Shown here: positions 8,737 through 18,588 of the stretch, in pieces
Layout: each line of letters opens with the position of its first letter
Position numbering within the stretch: position 1 is the first letter of the stretch
DNA from: Paenibacillus sp. FSL R5-0345
GTDB taxonomy: Bacteria > Bacillota > Bacilli > Paenibacillales > Paenibacillaceae
Assembly: GCF_000758585.1 (NCBI RefSeq)
Contig: NZ_CP009281.1
Coordinates: 4,898,001 to 4,962,000, forward strand
DNA: 64,000 bases
Reading direction: 5' to 3'
Position numbers and translations under genes: made by a program
The notes under the pieces: model-generated
The model's database searches: none
Told to the model about the DNA's origin: nothing
The model's input: the letters and a program-made list of their open reading frames with translations, nothing else

Positions 8737-10920
8737 TTAAACCTCTTTGAGTACGAATAGTAAGCTTTTGAAATCGCCCTCAAGCTGTGGAAGTGAGATT
8801 CCGAAGTGCATCAGCTCATCCCCTCTGTATACTTCACCGTTAAGCTCAAGTTTGTAGTTTTTAGCAGGGTCGAGTCCTTTCAACCGCAATCTGCGGAGAG
8901 GTGCATTAGGCTCAGCCAGCACTCTGAAGTACGTGGCGAAGGCTTCTTTTTTATCATCCGAAACAAACATCCATGCCGTCTGATTACCCTCAAACGGACT
9001 AAGCAGTCGATAGAAATCACCAAATTGAATCAGCATTCTCAGTTCCTTGTACTCAGAAACCTGCTTCCGGATATCTTCGCGTTCAGCTTCAGTGAGTTTG
9101 GTCATATCTAGTTCATAGCCGAAGCTACCCGACATCGCGACATGACCACGGGTTTCCAAAGGTGTGATACGGTGCACCTGATGGTTAGGGACAGCCGATA
9201 CGTGAGCGCACATAGAACTTGAAGGATACACAATACTTGTTCCATATTGGATCTTCAATCTTTCAACCGCATCTGTATCATCGCTAGTCCAGGTCTGTGG
9301 CATATAGTACAGCATGCCTGGATCAAATCGTCCACCACCGCCGGAGCAGCTTTCGAACAAAATGTGTGGGAAACGGGTGACAATTCGTTCTAGCACATCA
9401 TAAAGTCCAAGAATGTAACGGTGAGCCGTTTCGCGTTGACGTTCCGCTGGCAGAAGAGCAGATCCAATCTCCGTCATATTCCGGTTCATATCCCATTTCA
9501 CATAAGTAATCGGAGCCGATGACAGCACGGAGCTAACCGAATCCACAATATAATCACATACATCCTTACGGGATAAGTCCAGAACAAGCTGCTGGCGAGC
9601 TAACGTTCTTTTGTGCTCCGGTACATGAAGACACCAATCCGGATGCTCACGATAAAGATCACTTTCCGGCGATACCATTTCCGGTTCGAACCATAGTCCG
9701 AATTCCATGCCCATTGCCGTAATATCTTCTCCGAGTTTTCCTAGACCTTCTGGAAACTTGCGGCGATCCTCTACCCAATCTCCGAGAGAGCTATCATCAT
9801 TGTCTCGCTTCCCAAACCAGCCGTCATCTAAGACAAACAGTTCAAGGCCGAGATCTTTGCCTGCTTGAGCAATTTCTTTGATTTTATCTGCATTGAAATT
9901 AAAATAGGTTGCTTCCCAGTTGTTGATGAGAATAGGACGCTTACGATCACGGAACTCGCCTCTGCATAACCGGGTCCGATACAGACGGTGGTAAGTTCTT
10001 GATAATCCACCAAGTCCTTCACTGGATCTTACCAGCACAGCTTCAGGAGCTTGGAAGGATTCTCCCGGTTCAAGCAACCATTGAAAATTAAACGGTTGAA
10101 TACCGATGCCCACTCTGGAAATTCCATATTGATCCACTTCCGCTTGCGCAAGAAAGCTTCCGCTGTACACAAGACTGAACCCGTACACTTCACCGTGATC
10201 CTCTGTTGCATCTTTTGCAAGTAAAGCCATAAAAGGATTCTGTTGGGAGCTACTAGCGCCGCGCTTACTATCAATTCGTTGGATACCAGGTACGAGAGCT
10301 CTTTTGTGGATATGACGTTCTCTTGTCCAAGTACCAGATAATTGCAGCATGTCATAATCAGAATCATGGAAATCAACATTTGCGCTTAACACACGCTTCA
10401 GCACCACATTGTCTTTCCCTTGATTCTCAATTCGCACAGAACGTGTGATCACATCCTGATTATTAAATACAGTGTAGCTCAATACAGCAATCAATCCGGT
10501 TTTGTCATCCTGAAGAACGAGTTCCAGTGTCTCTGCTTCTTCTTCACTTTCAACATAGGTGGATGGCAGCCCCTTTAATGCAGGCTTACCTTTATTGATC
10601 TTATAGCTCTTATAAAGAAAGTCCGTAACGGTCGTACCATCTACCAAACGAACCTCAAGTGCCGGTTCCCGGAAATCACCATTCCCATAAGACGGAAACT
10701 CACTTGGAATCGTGTCGAGGGAGATCTTCTTGTCCTCCATTGTGTAGGTCGGGCTAAAGGAGCAACGTTCCACCAGATGCAACGGCTGCTTGATTCCTTC
10801 TAATTTAGGTCCCCAATAGACATGCGCTGGAAGCTCACCTCTAACAATTTCAATCACATAGCTGGATTGCTGGGACTGTAAATGAAATACCTTACGGCTG
10901 TCATCATAATAAATACTCAT
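8737..10920 (-). CDS. GH36 alpha-galactosidase
   Basis: This 727-residue enzyme hydrolyses terminal alpha-1,6-galactose from raffinose-type sugars and galactomannan oligosaccharides. No signal peptide is visible, so it is cytoplasmic. The N-terminal beta-sandwich (FHLQSQQSSYVIEIVRG) is followed by the TIM barrel with LFVLDDGWFGKRDNDD and FGLWFEPEMVSPES. The nucleophile is Asp477 in YVKWDMNRN and the acid/base is Asp547 in WTSDDTDAVERL. The spacing and length match the well-studied tetrameric bacterial GH36 enzymes. CSGGGGRFDPG is also present. AGGAGG lies before the ATG. It is followed by convergent regulator genes and sits next to a GH2 beta-mannosidase in the same direction, consistent with joint breakdown of galactomannan. 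Confidence 0.95.
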   Translation of the reverse strand: MSIYYDDSRKVFHLQSQQSSYVIEIVRGELPAHVYWGPKLEGIKQPLHLVERCSFSPTYTMEDKKISLDTIPSEFPSYGNGDFREPALEVRLVDGTTVTDFLYKSYKINKGKPALKGLPSTYVESEEEAETLELVLQDDKTGLIAVLSYTVFNNQDVITRSVRIENQGKDNVVLKRVLSANVDFHDSDYDMLQLSGTWTRERHIHKRALVPGIQRIDSKRGASSSQQNPFMALLAKDATEDHGEVYGFSLVYSGSFLAQAEVDQYGISRVGIGIQPFNFQWLLEPGESFQAPEAVLVRSSEGLGGLSRTYHRLYRTRLCRGEFRDRKRPILINNWEATYFNFNADKIKEIAQAGKDLGLELFVLDDGWFGKRDNDDSSLGDWVEDRRKFPEGLGKLGEDITAMGMEFGLWFEPEMVSPESDLYREHPDWCLHVPEHKRTLARQQLVLDLSRKDVCDYIVDSVSSVLSSAPITYVKWDMNRNMTEIGSALLPAERQRETAHRYILGLYDVLERIVTRFPHILFESCSGGGGRFDPGMLYYMPQTWTSDDTDAVERLKIQYGTSIVYPSSSMCAHVSAVPNHQVHRITPLETRGHVAMSGSFGYELDMTKLTEAEREDIRKQVSEYKELRMLIQFGDFYRLLSPFEGNQTAWMFVSDDKKEAFATYFRVLAEPNAPLRRLRLKGLDPAKNYKLELNGEVYRGDELMHFGISLPQLEGDFKSLLFVLKEV

Positions 10921-11139
10921 AATATCCTCCTACTCTTCTTATCAGATCTTGTTGTAATGTAATCGCCTTAATTTATCTCGTTGTTTGAAGTCTATTTTAA
11001 AGATATTTGGAAGGGGATACAATCTGAATATCTATACCTTGAATAGTAAAATATTGACCTCTAACATTTATCACATGTGAGATTAAGTTCTAGCAAAACA
11101 TAAAATGATTATTAACGGCTATAGTAAAAAAAATACATA

Positions 11140-11168
11140 CAAAAAAGAGCCCCACTAGGGAGACTCTT
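11140..11168 (-). terminator. Terminator after GH2 gene
   Basis: On the minus strand an AGAGTCTCCC arm faces GGGGCTCT, followed by six T. It lies directly after the GH2 gene and separates it from the GH36 gene. Confidence 0.65.
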
Positions 11169-11184
11169 CCTCAATACTTCCTGC

Positions 11185-13650
11185 TTAAATATCAAAAACG
11201 GAGCGTATAGTAAGCTGTGCACGCAGTTCCTCGGCCGTGGCTGGCTTATCAAGGTCTTTTTTAGCGATTGTAATAGATCTTGTTGTATCTCCCGACATAT
11301 CAAAATAGTTGTCACTGAAGATGGCATCTCTTTCCCTGAAGTCTAAGCCGACGAAACGAGCATAGGCCTTCGCCTTCACAGTAATTACAAATTGCTCTTC
11401 TTTTTCAATGAGTACGGCCTCAAGCTCAGGGTCAATAAAACTAAAATGCTTCGGCTTAACAAATAGGACCGTTCCACCGCTCTTCGTCTTGCCGTCTACC
11501 TTAAAAGCGTATTCCAGATAAGTCTCTCGTTTCTTCCTTTTCGTATCCAACATGTGGGTGAAATCAAGCTGTTCGAACTCAGCAGTACTTAACGCGGCAA
11601 TCTCCACCGGCTTTGTGCCTTCCAGCAAGACCTCAGATGCCCGAGTGAGCAGTCTCCAACTCAGTTCACCAATAACCTGTTCTCTGCTTTCATTGGACAC
11701 ATGAAGGGAGACCTTCGTTCCTTCATCATGGGCAGAAACAAGAATCGGCGCGAAGAAATGTTTAGCCGCATAATGCATAGCCTTCCACCGGCCATAATAG
11801 TCAATACTGGACCAAGAAGCTACCGGCCAGCAGTCGTTCAACTGCCAATACAATGCCCCCATACAGCGACCTCTATGTCTACGCCAGTGCTCAACGCCGC
11901 AGCGCATCCCTTCTGCTTGGATCAATTGCGAGGCATATAGCACAGACTCAAAATCTTTCGGATATTTGTAAGTCTCCCCGATATAGTAGAGAATTTTCTC
12001 ATTCCCGGTGTTGTTCTTCTGATGGGACTCCATGACATAAGAGAAGATATTCCGATCCTCCGGCAGCGTAAACGACTCGATAGTCTTCAAGCCCGGAAAA
12101 GACTGCAATCCGAATTCAGACATATAGCGCGGATATAGCTTCCGGTAATCGGTAAACGGTTCTTTCCCATGCCAGACCCCCCAGTAATGCATATCTCCGT
12201 AATTCTCGTCATTTGGCTTGTCAAAGCAACCCTTGGAGGAGGGTGAAGCACGCCAATAGAAGGTATTCGGATCAATTTCTTTAGCGATTGCCGGTAGAAG
12301 CACCTCATATTGCTTAATATAATCTGCCTTAAGCTGCAGGGAGTAATGCTTCTCCCAGTCCCATTCGTCCCAAGCCAGCTCCTGCTCGTTGTTGCCGCAC
12401 CACAAGCCTAGCGAAGCATGATGGCGAAGACGCTTCATGTTATCGATAGTCTCGTGCGTGATGTTCTCCTCGAAAGCTTCGGTCAGAGCATAGATGCCGC
12501 AGGCATACAGATGATCCTGCCAGACGATAAGACCATATTCATCGCAAAGGTCGTAGAAATAATCATCCGGGTAATAACCACCACCCCATACGCGAATTGT
12601 ATTGAAATTGGCAGCCACACAGCTTTGGAGCAAGCGATCTGTACGTTCTCTAGTCACGCGAGGCAGAAGATTATCTTCCAGAATATAGTCGGCACCTGTA
12701 GAGAAAATAAGCACACCGTTGACTTCGAAAGCAAAGGATTCTCCCCATTGGTCTTCTTCCTGCTTCACAGTAATGGTTCTTAGTCCAATCCGCAGTTCTC
12801 TTCGATCTAGCTCCTTCGCCTTTTCCTCAAGTACAACCTCTACATTGTACAGTGGCTGAGCACCGAGATTATTCGGCCACCACAGCTCTGGCTCGTTAAT
12901 TTCAAGTGTAATATGATGATCCGTTCCAATTGTCTCAAACACACGATGCTCAAGACTTTGGCCTGCTGGGGTATGAATTTTGACCACGATATCCCGATCA
13001 GCTTTCTGCCAGCTCTCCGTTCTTACTCGAACATCCAGCTTGACCTTATCCTTCTCATGGAATTGTGTAATATAAACATCGTCAAGCCGAGCAGAGTGAT
13101 AGCCCTGAATGGAGAGACTACGCCAGATTCCCAGATCGGGCAGCTTCGGACCCCAATCCCACCCGAACATGGAGTGCGCTTTGCGCAGATGAGAGATCCC
13201 CTCTACCGCATCAGCACATCCGCTAAGCGGGAATTCCGCTTGCTTCCTTAATGTAAATTCTACCGGGGAGCGGAAAATCGCGTGAATGATATTCTCACCA
13301 AGTGTCAATGCAGACTTGATATCTACTTCATATGTCCGATGCATATTGTCACTGTTCAGAATATTCGTTCCATTCAAGTAAAGCTCACAAAGCGTATCGA
13401 GCCCTTCACATAACAGAAATACGCGGTCATGCTCTAGCACTCCAGCCTCCAGCTGAAAAGTACGCTGATATTCGTAATCATAATTGGACAGCTCCAGAAC
13501 CTCATACTCCTGCTCCCGGTAGAACGGATCTGGCATTTCTCCGGCATTCAACAAATCATGGTAGACAGAGCCTGGCACGCTGGCCTCCAGCCATTTCGGA
13601 TGATCAAGCCGTTTCATTTGCCATTTCCCGTTAAGATTGACAAGTTGCAT
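11185..13650 (-). CDS. GH2 beta-mannosidase
   Basis: This 821-residue cytoplasmic enzyme removes beta-linked mannose from the non-reducing end of manno-oligosaccharides. The family opening LNGKWQMKRL, followed by ASVPGSVYHDLLNAGEMPDP, is typical of beta-mannosidases rather than beta-galactosidases. The barrel shows RVWGGGYYPDDYFYDLCDEYGL. The acid/base is Glu422 in LWCGNNEQELAW and the nucleophile is Glu512 in RYMSEFGLQSF. I chose the ATG at 13650, which follows GGAGGCGG; an ATG at 13668 lies upstream of that site. It is divergent from an AraC regulator gene, which probably controls it. Together with the GH36 enzyme it points to galactomannan use. Confidence 0.93.
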   Translation of the reverse strand: MQLVNLNGKWQMKRLDHPKWLEASVPGSVYHDLLNAGEMPDPFYREQEYEVLELSNYDYEYQRTFQLEAGVLEHDRVFLLCEGLDTLCELYLNGTNILNSDNMHRTYEVDIKSALTLGENIIHAIFRSPVEFTLRKQAEFPLSGCADAVEGISHLRKAHSMFGWDWGPKLPDLGIWRSLSIQGYHSARLDDVYITQFHEKDKVKLDVRVRTESWQKADRDIVVKIHTPAGQSLEHRVFETIGTDHHITLEINEPELWWPNNLGAQPLYNVEVVLEEKAKELDRRELRIGLRTITVKQEEDQWGESFAFEVNGVLIFSTGADYILEDNLLPRVTRERTDRLLQSCVAANFNTIRVWGGGYYPDDYFYDLCDEYGLIVWQDHLYACGIYALTEAFEENITHETIDNMKRLRHHASLGLWCGNNEQELAWDEWDWEKHYSLQLKADYIKQYEVLLPAIAKEIDPNTFYWRASPSSKGCFDKPNDENYGDMHYWGVWHGKEPFTDYRKLYPRYMSEFGLQSFPGLKTIESFTLPEDRNIFSYVMESHQKNNTGNEKILYYIGETYKYPKDFESVLYASQLIQAEGMRCGVEHWRRHRGRCMGALYWQLNDCWPVASWSSIDYYGRWKAMHYAAKHFFAPILVSAHDEGTKVSLHVSNESREQVIGELSWRLLTRASEVLLEGTKPVEIAALSTAEFEQLDFTHMLDTKRKKRETYLEYAFKVDGKTKSGGTVLFVKPKHFSFIDPELEAVLIEKEEQFVITVKAKAYARFVGLDFRERDAIFSDNYFDMSGDTTRSITIAKKDLDKPATAEELRAQLTIRSVFDI

Positions 13651-13737
13651 TTTTCCGCCTCCACACATGTTCTATTTTGACTTCTTGTTTTAAAACCTTA
13701 ACAATAATATGTATATTTTTCTTCTATTGTGTTCACC

Positions 13738-13755
13738 AAAATAGTGTGCTATTTT
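13738..13755. promoter_or_regulatory. Inverted repeat, candidate operator
   Basis: AAAATAG and CTATTTT form perfect seven-base arms around TGTG. It lies in the short divergent region between the GH2 gene and an AraC gene, about 28 bases before the latter's start. A regulator site is plausible; a short hairpin is also possible. Confidence 0.35.
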
Positions 13756-13782
13756 AACATCATCAAATGCTGGAGGAAGAGC

Positions 13783-14634
13783 ATGATCAAATACACCGAG
13801 GCAAGCCACATTAATCCCGAATTGTTAGCTGATCCCTTCTGGGTCGAGTCCCTAAGTCAGGTATCCCCAGAACATACACATGACTTTTATGAATTTTTTA
13901 TACTCACTGAAGGCCGATGCCGGCATATTGTTAACGGGGCTACCCAGCTTCTCCAATCTGGCTGTCTTGTCTTCATCCGCCCCGATGATACTCATCGATA
14001 TGAAGCTGATGGGGATAGCGATTGCCGCTTTCTCAACATTCCCTGCCGAAAAAGCCTCATTAATGACGCCTTTAGTTACCTGAATGAAGAAGAGTTCCTG
14101 CACAGGCTATTAAATACTCCGATTCCTAGCATCGCTATGCTGTCTCAACTGGAGATGGATGATTTCATTCGTTCTTTCGAACGCATCCGAATGCTCTCTG
14201 CCTTAGACAAAGTAAAGTCCAGGATATATCTGAAAGGAATACTCGTAGATACGCTTACCCGGCATTTTTTCTCCCCTGAAACCATCGAGCAGCCAGAATT
14301 CCCGCTGTGGCTCGAGCATGCCGTTTCCAAGATGCATCTAAAAGAAAACTTAAACAAAGGCCTTCATGCCTTGTACGAGTTGTCGGGCAGAAGTGTCGGT
14401 CATATCAACCGGGCCTTCCGCCAATATTTAAACCAGACACCGACAGAATTTATCAACCAGCTAAGGCTCAACGTGGCGCGTAATCTGCTACTTACTACTG
14501 AACTGCGTGTGGTCGAAATCGCCCTGGAATCCGGCTTTGAGAATGTCAGCCATTTCTATCATCAATTCAAAAAATACTATCACCAAGCCCCGCTAGATTT
14601 CCGCAAAAATACGCATGCCAATAGACTAGTTTAA
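13783..14634 (+). CDS. AraC-family transcription regulator
   Basis: This 283-residue regulator has an N-terminal cupin (HTHDFYEFFILTEGRCRHIVNG; FIRPDDTHRYE near residues 65-75) and a C-terminal AraC helix-turn-helix region (about 180-275) with SVGHINRAFRQYLNQTPTEF and NVSHFYHQFKKYYHQAPLDFR. I chose the ATG at 13783 because GGAGGAAGAGC precedes it; the open frame extends further upstream without a better start. The domain layout matches ChbR/RhaS-like sugar regulators. Being divergent from the beta-mannosidase gene, it likely activates that gene. The first HTH half is less conserved than the second. Confidence 0.85.
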   Translation: MIKYTEASHINPELLADPFWVESLSQVSPEHTHDFYEFFILTEGRCRHIVNGATQLLQSGCLVFIRPDDTHRYEADGDSDCRFLNIPCRKSLINDAFSYLNEEEFLHRLLNTPIPSIAMLSQLEMDDFIRSFERIRMLSALDKVKSRIYLKGILVDTLTRHFFSPETIEQPEFPLWLEHAVSKMHLKENLNKGLHALYELSGRSVGHINRAFRQYLNQTPTEFINQLRLNVARNLLLTTELRVVEIALESGFENVSHFYHQFKKYYHQAPLDFRKNTHANRLV

Positions 14635-14654
14635 CTGTTCATAAACATAGCAAA

Positions 14655-14696
14655 AGGGCTCCCTCTCTGCCTAATACAGAGAGGAAGCCCTTACAT
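14655..14696 (-). terminator. Terminator between convergent genes
   Basis: A 14-base stem (GGGCTTCCTCTCTG on the minus strand against CAGAGAGGGAGCCC) with a seven-base loop is followed by TTTT. It ends the second importer operon and may also stop the AraC transcript. Confidence 0.8.
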
Positions 14697-14728
14697 CTCA
14701 AGATATTGAACTTATTATCCAGCTGTGC

Positions 14729-16342
14729 TTATTTTGAATTCCACAGCTCCATACGTTCTGTGTACTTCTGGTTAATGATTTCTTCTACTTTTTCATCCCC
14801 AGCCTTTTTCATATCCGCAAGCATCTTATCGAATGTAGCGTTGGCTTCGGCTTCAGAAGGAGCAATGATTACTCTAGTAATGCTTTGATCCATAATATCT
14901 TTTACCTTCTGTGCAGTCAGTGCTTCAGGTGTTCCGCCGTCAGGGCTCAAGTTGTCATATTCCGCAGTATCCCATACAGAATCTCCAAGGCTCTTAATTG
15001 CCATCTGATCTACTTCACTGCGTTGATATTTAACTGCCATATCGTAAGGCTGTTCATTTGCATCTAGACCATTCTTAATAAACCACAACCATTTACGAAC
15101 ACCGCTCTTCTTCACTGTGTCGTCCCAGTTTTCCTTGAAGCTATCCAAGAATGCAGGATCCGGTTGTCTCTTACCATCTACCATAGTGTATTGAACGCCT
15201 TCTTGGCCCCACAGCAATAAATGCTGTCCTTCATCGCTTGCCAAGAAATTGAATAGCTTCATTGTTTCTTCAGGATGCTTGTTATTCTTAGTAATAGCGA
15301 TGGCATCCCATCCTAGCGAGCTTCTTGGTCCAAATGTCGTTTGGGCAGGATCTACGCCTGGAGCAACAACCTTGTAAGGGAAGAGCTGATTATCTTCTCC
15401 GCCATCCTTCTTCAAAGTTGCGTTCCCGTTACCTGGATCCCAATAAGCGCCTGGTGTGGAGAATACCGCGCCGGTAGCCAGCTTTTGAACCCAAGTTTGT
15501 GTTTTGCTAATGGCAAATTCCTTCTCAACCAAACCTTCTCTGTATAATTTATTCACATAGAGAAGCATTTCACGATACTTTGGATCCTTAACATCATATT
15601 GCAATGAACCATTGTTATCGTAATAAGTTTTCAGACCCCACATGCCTTTGAACGTTCCCAAGTTAGCGCCCATATTCTCACCGTTCATGGTCATTGGAAT
15701 GGATTCTTTTCCATCAATCGTCTTATTTTTTGCTTTAAAATCCTTCAGAATGGCTTCTAATTCATCCGTTGTGAGCGGAGTTGTGCCATCTGCTTTGTCT
15801 GGAGCCAGATCTGCAAGCAGATTTTTTCTCATCAGCATTCCGAAGACTGGATCACTATCTAGTCCGTACCAGTTAGCCAAATAATAGTTTTTTCCGTCTT
15901 TATAACGAGTCTTGGTCAGTGTATCGCCATACATTTCCTTGATATCTGGACCATTCTTCTCAATCAACTCATCGAGTGGAATGAACGCGCCGCTTGTAAT
16001 GTACTTATCGAGGGAAGCATCCCCACGGCTCATCACGACCACATCCGGATAGTCACCGCTGGCAAGCATCAAGCTTAGCTTCTCTGTCGGATTTCCTGTT
16101 GGCTGCTGAATGGAGATTTCAATGCCAGTCTTTTTAGTGATTTCTTGAGCGACAGCATCGGTAAAAGGCTCTCCCTTTGTATTTGAATCAAACCATGTAA
16201 GTGTAATCGGCTCTTTTTTTGTATTTTCTCCAGCCGCAGTATTTGTATTGTCTTTTCCGTCATTAGAGGAGCATCCCGCTAATACACCAACGGCCAATGC
16301 AGCAGTAATACTTACGCTCAATACTTTGTTTTTCTTTATCAT
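14729..16342 (-). CDS. Extracellular sugar-binding lipoprotein
   Basis: This 537-residue protein is the substrate-binding component of the second importer. MIKKNKVLSVSITAALAVGV leads to a lipobox LAGCSSND, with the lipidated Cys near residue 24. Text such as LTWFDSNTKGEPFTDAV and LPLMLASGDYPDVVVMSRGD-like (here LSLMLASGDYPDVVVM) is typical of the Paenibacillus LipO-type binding proteins. I chose the ATG at 16342; the frame is open to 16363, but the GGAGG site and AGGGTG lie between the two starts. It is the third gene of a permease-permease-binding-protein operon that is divergent from an orphan YesM-like kinase. The ligand is unknown. Confidence 0.9.
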   Translation of the reverse strand: MIKKNKVLSVSITAALAVGVLAGCSSNDGKDNTNTAAGENTKKEPITLTWFDSNTKGEPFTDAVAQEITKKTGIEISIQQPTGNPTEKLSLMLASGDYPDVVVMSRGDASLDKYITSGAFIPLDELIEKNGPDIKEMYGDTLTKTRYKDGKNYYLANWYGLDSDPVFGMLMRKNLLADLAPDKADGTTPLTTDELEAILKDFKAKNKTIDGKESIPMTMNGENMGANLGTFKGMWGLKTYYDNNGSLQYDVKDPKYREMLLYVNKLYREGLVEKEFAISKTQTWVQKLATGAVFSTPGAYWDPGNGNATLKKDGGEDNQLFPYKVVAPGVDPAQTTFGPRSSLGWDAIAITKNNKHPEETMKLFNFLASDEGQHLLLWGQEGVQYTMVDGKRQPDPAFLDSFKENWDDTVKKSGVRKWLWFIKNGLDANEQPYDMAVKYQRSEVDQMAIKSLGDSVWDTAEYDNLSPDGGTPEALTAQKVKDIMDQSITRVIIAPSEAEANATFDKMLADMKKAGDEKVEEIINQKYTERMELWNSK

Positions 16343-16486
16343 AGACACCCTAATTCCTCCCATTAAGTAAGTTACTTTATAAATTCACCAAGCAACCAAA
16401 AACCAAGCAAGTCTATCCGCTCACCCCCCTTCAGGGCCGCCTGCCGGACAAGTCATCCCCAGCAGGCGTTCGGTTATTTAATCATA

Positions 16487-17377
16487 TTAACTCTTAACAG
16501 CGCCCAAAGTCATACCTTTAACAAAATACTTTTGCAGGAACGGGTATACAAGAACGATAGGCAATGTTGCTACCATCGTCGCCGCCATCCGGATCGTATC
16601 ACTTGAAACGGCATTCCGTTTGGCGGAGTTTGCCAGCATTTGCGATTGCGATACCATACCTCCGGTCTGGAATTGGCTCAGTATTTTGACGAGTACTGCT
16701 TGTAAGGTTTTCAAGTCTGAGCTATAAGTGAACGCATAGGAGTCAAACCACGCATTCCAATGCGATATGGCTTGAAAGAGTCCCACAGTTGCGAGTACTG
16801 GTGTTGTCAACGGCAGTACAATTCTGAAGAAAATCGTGATATCATTCGCCCCGTCTACCTTCGCCGATTCCTCGATCTCACCGGGCAGCCCCTCCATAAA
16901 GGTACGGACGATAATCATATAGAAGACATTCATCAAGCCTGGCAAAATAAATACGGAAAATGTGTCAATCATGTTTAGCGCTTTAAGCACCATGTAATAA
17001 GGGATCAGCCCGCCTCCGAAATACATCGTAAAGACGAAGTAAAGGTTCCAGCCCTTGCGCCCCACCAGATTCTGGCGGCTTAGTGGATAAGCTAGCATCG
17101 TAATCACAAAAACCGACAGTGGCGCACCAATTACGGTTCGTTTTACAGTGACCCATATCCCATTCATAATTTCGGTATCTTTCAAAATTTGGTTGTAGCT
17201 ATCAAAGGTGATATCTCTGGGCCAAAAGTAGACGCCACCTCGAACCGTATCCTCCGCAGCATTTAATGAAAGTACGAGAATATTCCAAAAAGGTAAGAAG
17301 GTAACTAGCAACACAAGAATAAGAATCAAATATACAAAAGACTTAAAGATATGATCTCCGTATCTGTTCAAAAACAT
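16487..17377 (-). CDS. Sugar ABC transporter permease, LplC/MalG type
   Basis: This 296-residue membrane protein has the usual six hydrophobic stretches. The EAA loop reads EIEESAKVDGANDITIFFRIVLP. The C-terminal YPFLQKYFVKGMTLGAVKS is nearly identical in pattern to that of the permease at 2448, so the two importers are paralogous. It lies 27 bases after its partner permease gene and 144 bases before the binding-protein gene; that longer gap is GC-rich with a run of C but shows no clear terminator. No ATPase gene accompanies it. Confidence 0.9.
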   Translation of the reverse strand: MFLNRYGDHIFKSFVYLILILVLLVTFLPFWNILVLSLNAAEDTVRGGVYFWPRDITFDSYNQILKDTEIMNGIWVTVKRTVIGAPLSVFVITMLAYPLSRQNLVGRKGWNLYFVFTMYFGGGLIPYYMVLKALNMIDTFSVFILPGLMNVFYMIIVRTFMEGLPGEIEESAKVDGANDITIFFRIVLPLTTPVLATVGLFQAISHWNAWFDSYAFTYSSDLKTLQAVLVKILSQFQTGGMVSQSQMLANSAKRNAVSSDTIRMAATMVATLPIVLVYPFLQKYFVKGMTLGAVKS

Positions 17378-17404
17378 CTCAAGCGCTCCTCTCCATTTTG
17401 TTAT

Positions 17405-18361
17405 TTAGAACAACGCTTGGTCGTTCACTTTTCTAGAAATTCGATTCACAATCACAACAAGAATGAAGGCAATAACGGATTTGAATACCCCCACGGCAGC
17501 CCCGTATGAGAACATGCTGTTTTGTAACCCGTATTTGTATGCATAAATATCGATAACTTCCGAGTACTCAAGTACAGTGTTATTTTGCAACAGATATTGT
17601 TGTTCAAAGCCGGCATTCAAAATCCCTCCGACTGCAAGAATGGCCAATATCACAATAGTTGGACGTAAAGCAGGGAGCGTAATATTCCACATTTGCTTGA
17701 ATCGGCTAGCTCCATCTACTCTTGCGGCTTCGTAAAGCTCCGGATTAATAGCGGATATTGCAGCTAGGTACATAATGGCGCTAAAACCCATTTCTTTCCA
17801 CATATTAGATAAGGCGATAATCCACCAGAATAAAGGTCCGTTTTGTAGAAAAGCTACCGGTTCGTCAACAATCCCGAGCGTTACTAGAAGATTGTTGAAC
17901 ATCCCATCGGAAGCTAGCAGCGTAATTACAATGTTAGCGGCGATAACCCATGAGATAAAATGCGGCAGATAAGAAACCGTCTGTGTAAAGCGTTTGAAAA
18001 ATCCCTGTTTTGCTTCATTCAGCACAAGCGCGAGTATGATCGGCGCAGGAAACCCGAATAACAAGGTCAAGAGGCTTGTCGCAAGCGTATTACGCATTAC
18101 ACGGTAGAAGTCTCCTGTGGTAAAGAAATATTCAAACCACTTAAAGCCAACAAAGTCAGCATGGAAAAATTGTTGAAAAAACGTTCCTCCACCCGGTTGA
18201 TAGTTTGTAAATGCCATATACATACCAAACATAGGTCCATAGGAAAATAGCAATGTCGCAATTATGGCAGGCAGCATCAGCAAAAATAACCATTTCTGCT
18301 CTTTTAATCTGTACCAAAGATTATTGCCCCTGACTGTTTTGATAGCGCTTGCTTTATGCAT
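17405..18361 (-). CDS. Sugar ABC transporter permease, LplB type
   Basis: This is the first gene of the second importer operon and encodes 318 residues. The core begins WLFLLMLPAIIATLLFSYGP; the EAA loop reads LYEAARVDGASRFKQMWNITLP. I chose the ATG at 18361 because GGGAGGGG lies a few bases upstream; the frame stays open to 18415. The presence of a normal ATG here contrasts with the ATA of the paralogue at 4364. It is divergent from the kinase gene at 18589. Confidence 0.9.
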   Translation of the reverse strand: MHKASAIKTVRGNNLWYRLKEQKWLFLLMLPAIIATLLFSYGPMFGMYMAFTNYQPGGGTFFQQFFHADFVGFKWFEYFFTTGDFYRVMRNTLATSLLTLLFGFPAPIILALVLNEAKQGFFKRFTQTVSYLPHFISWVIAANIVITLLASDGMFNNLLVTLGIVDEPVAFLQNGPLFWWIIALSNMWKEMGFSAIMYLAAISAINPELYEAARVDGASRFKQMWNITLPALRPTIVILAILAVGGILNAGFEQQYLLQNNTVLEYSEVIDIYAYKYGLQNSMFSYGAAVGVFKSVIAFILVVIVNRISRKVNDQALF

Positions 18362-18475
18362 CAAATCCCCTCCCTTTTTATTTAGTGCAGCATGCCCTGC
18401 TACATCTCGACTCAACTTCTCTCCTATTCATCTTAAGTCCGCATAGGGCTCCTTTCTATACTTCAATCCTCCGAA

Positions 18476-18489
18476 TGATAGCGCTTTTT
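18476..18489. promoter_or_regulatory. cre-like site between importer and kinase
   Basis: The minus strand reads AAAAAGCGCTATCA, 12 of 14 matches to the CcpA consensus. It lies in the divergent region between the second importer operon and its neighbouring kinase gene. Confidence 0.45.
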
Positions 18490-18588
18490 AAAGGAGTTTC
18501 GGAACATTCGAGCATTGGATTTTGATATTTAGTCTGATATGATAAACTTGGCTTTCCGTGAATTCACAGTAAAGAAGGGACTTCTACG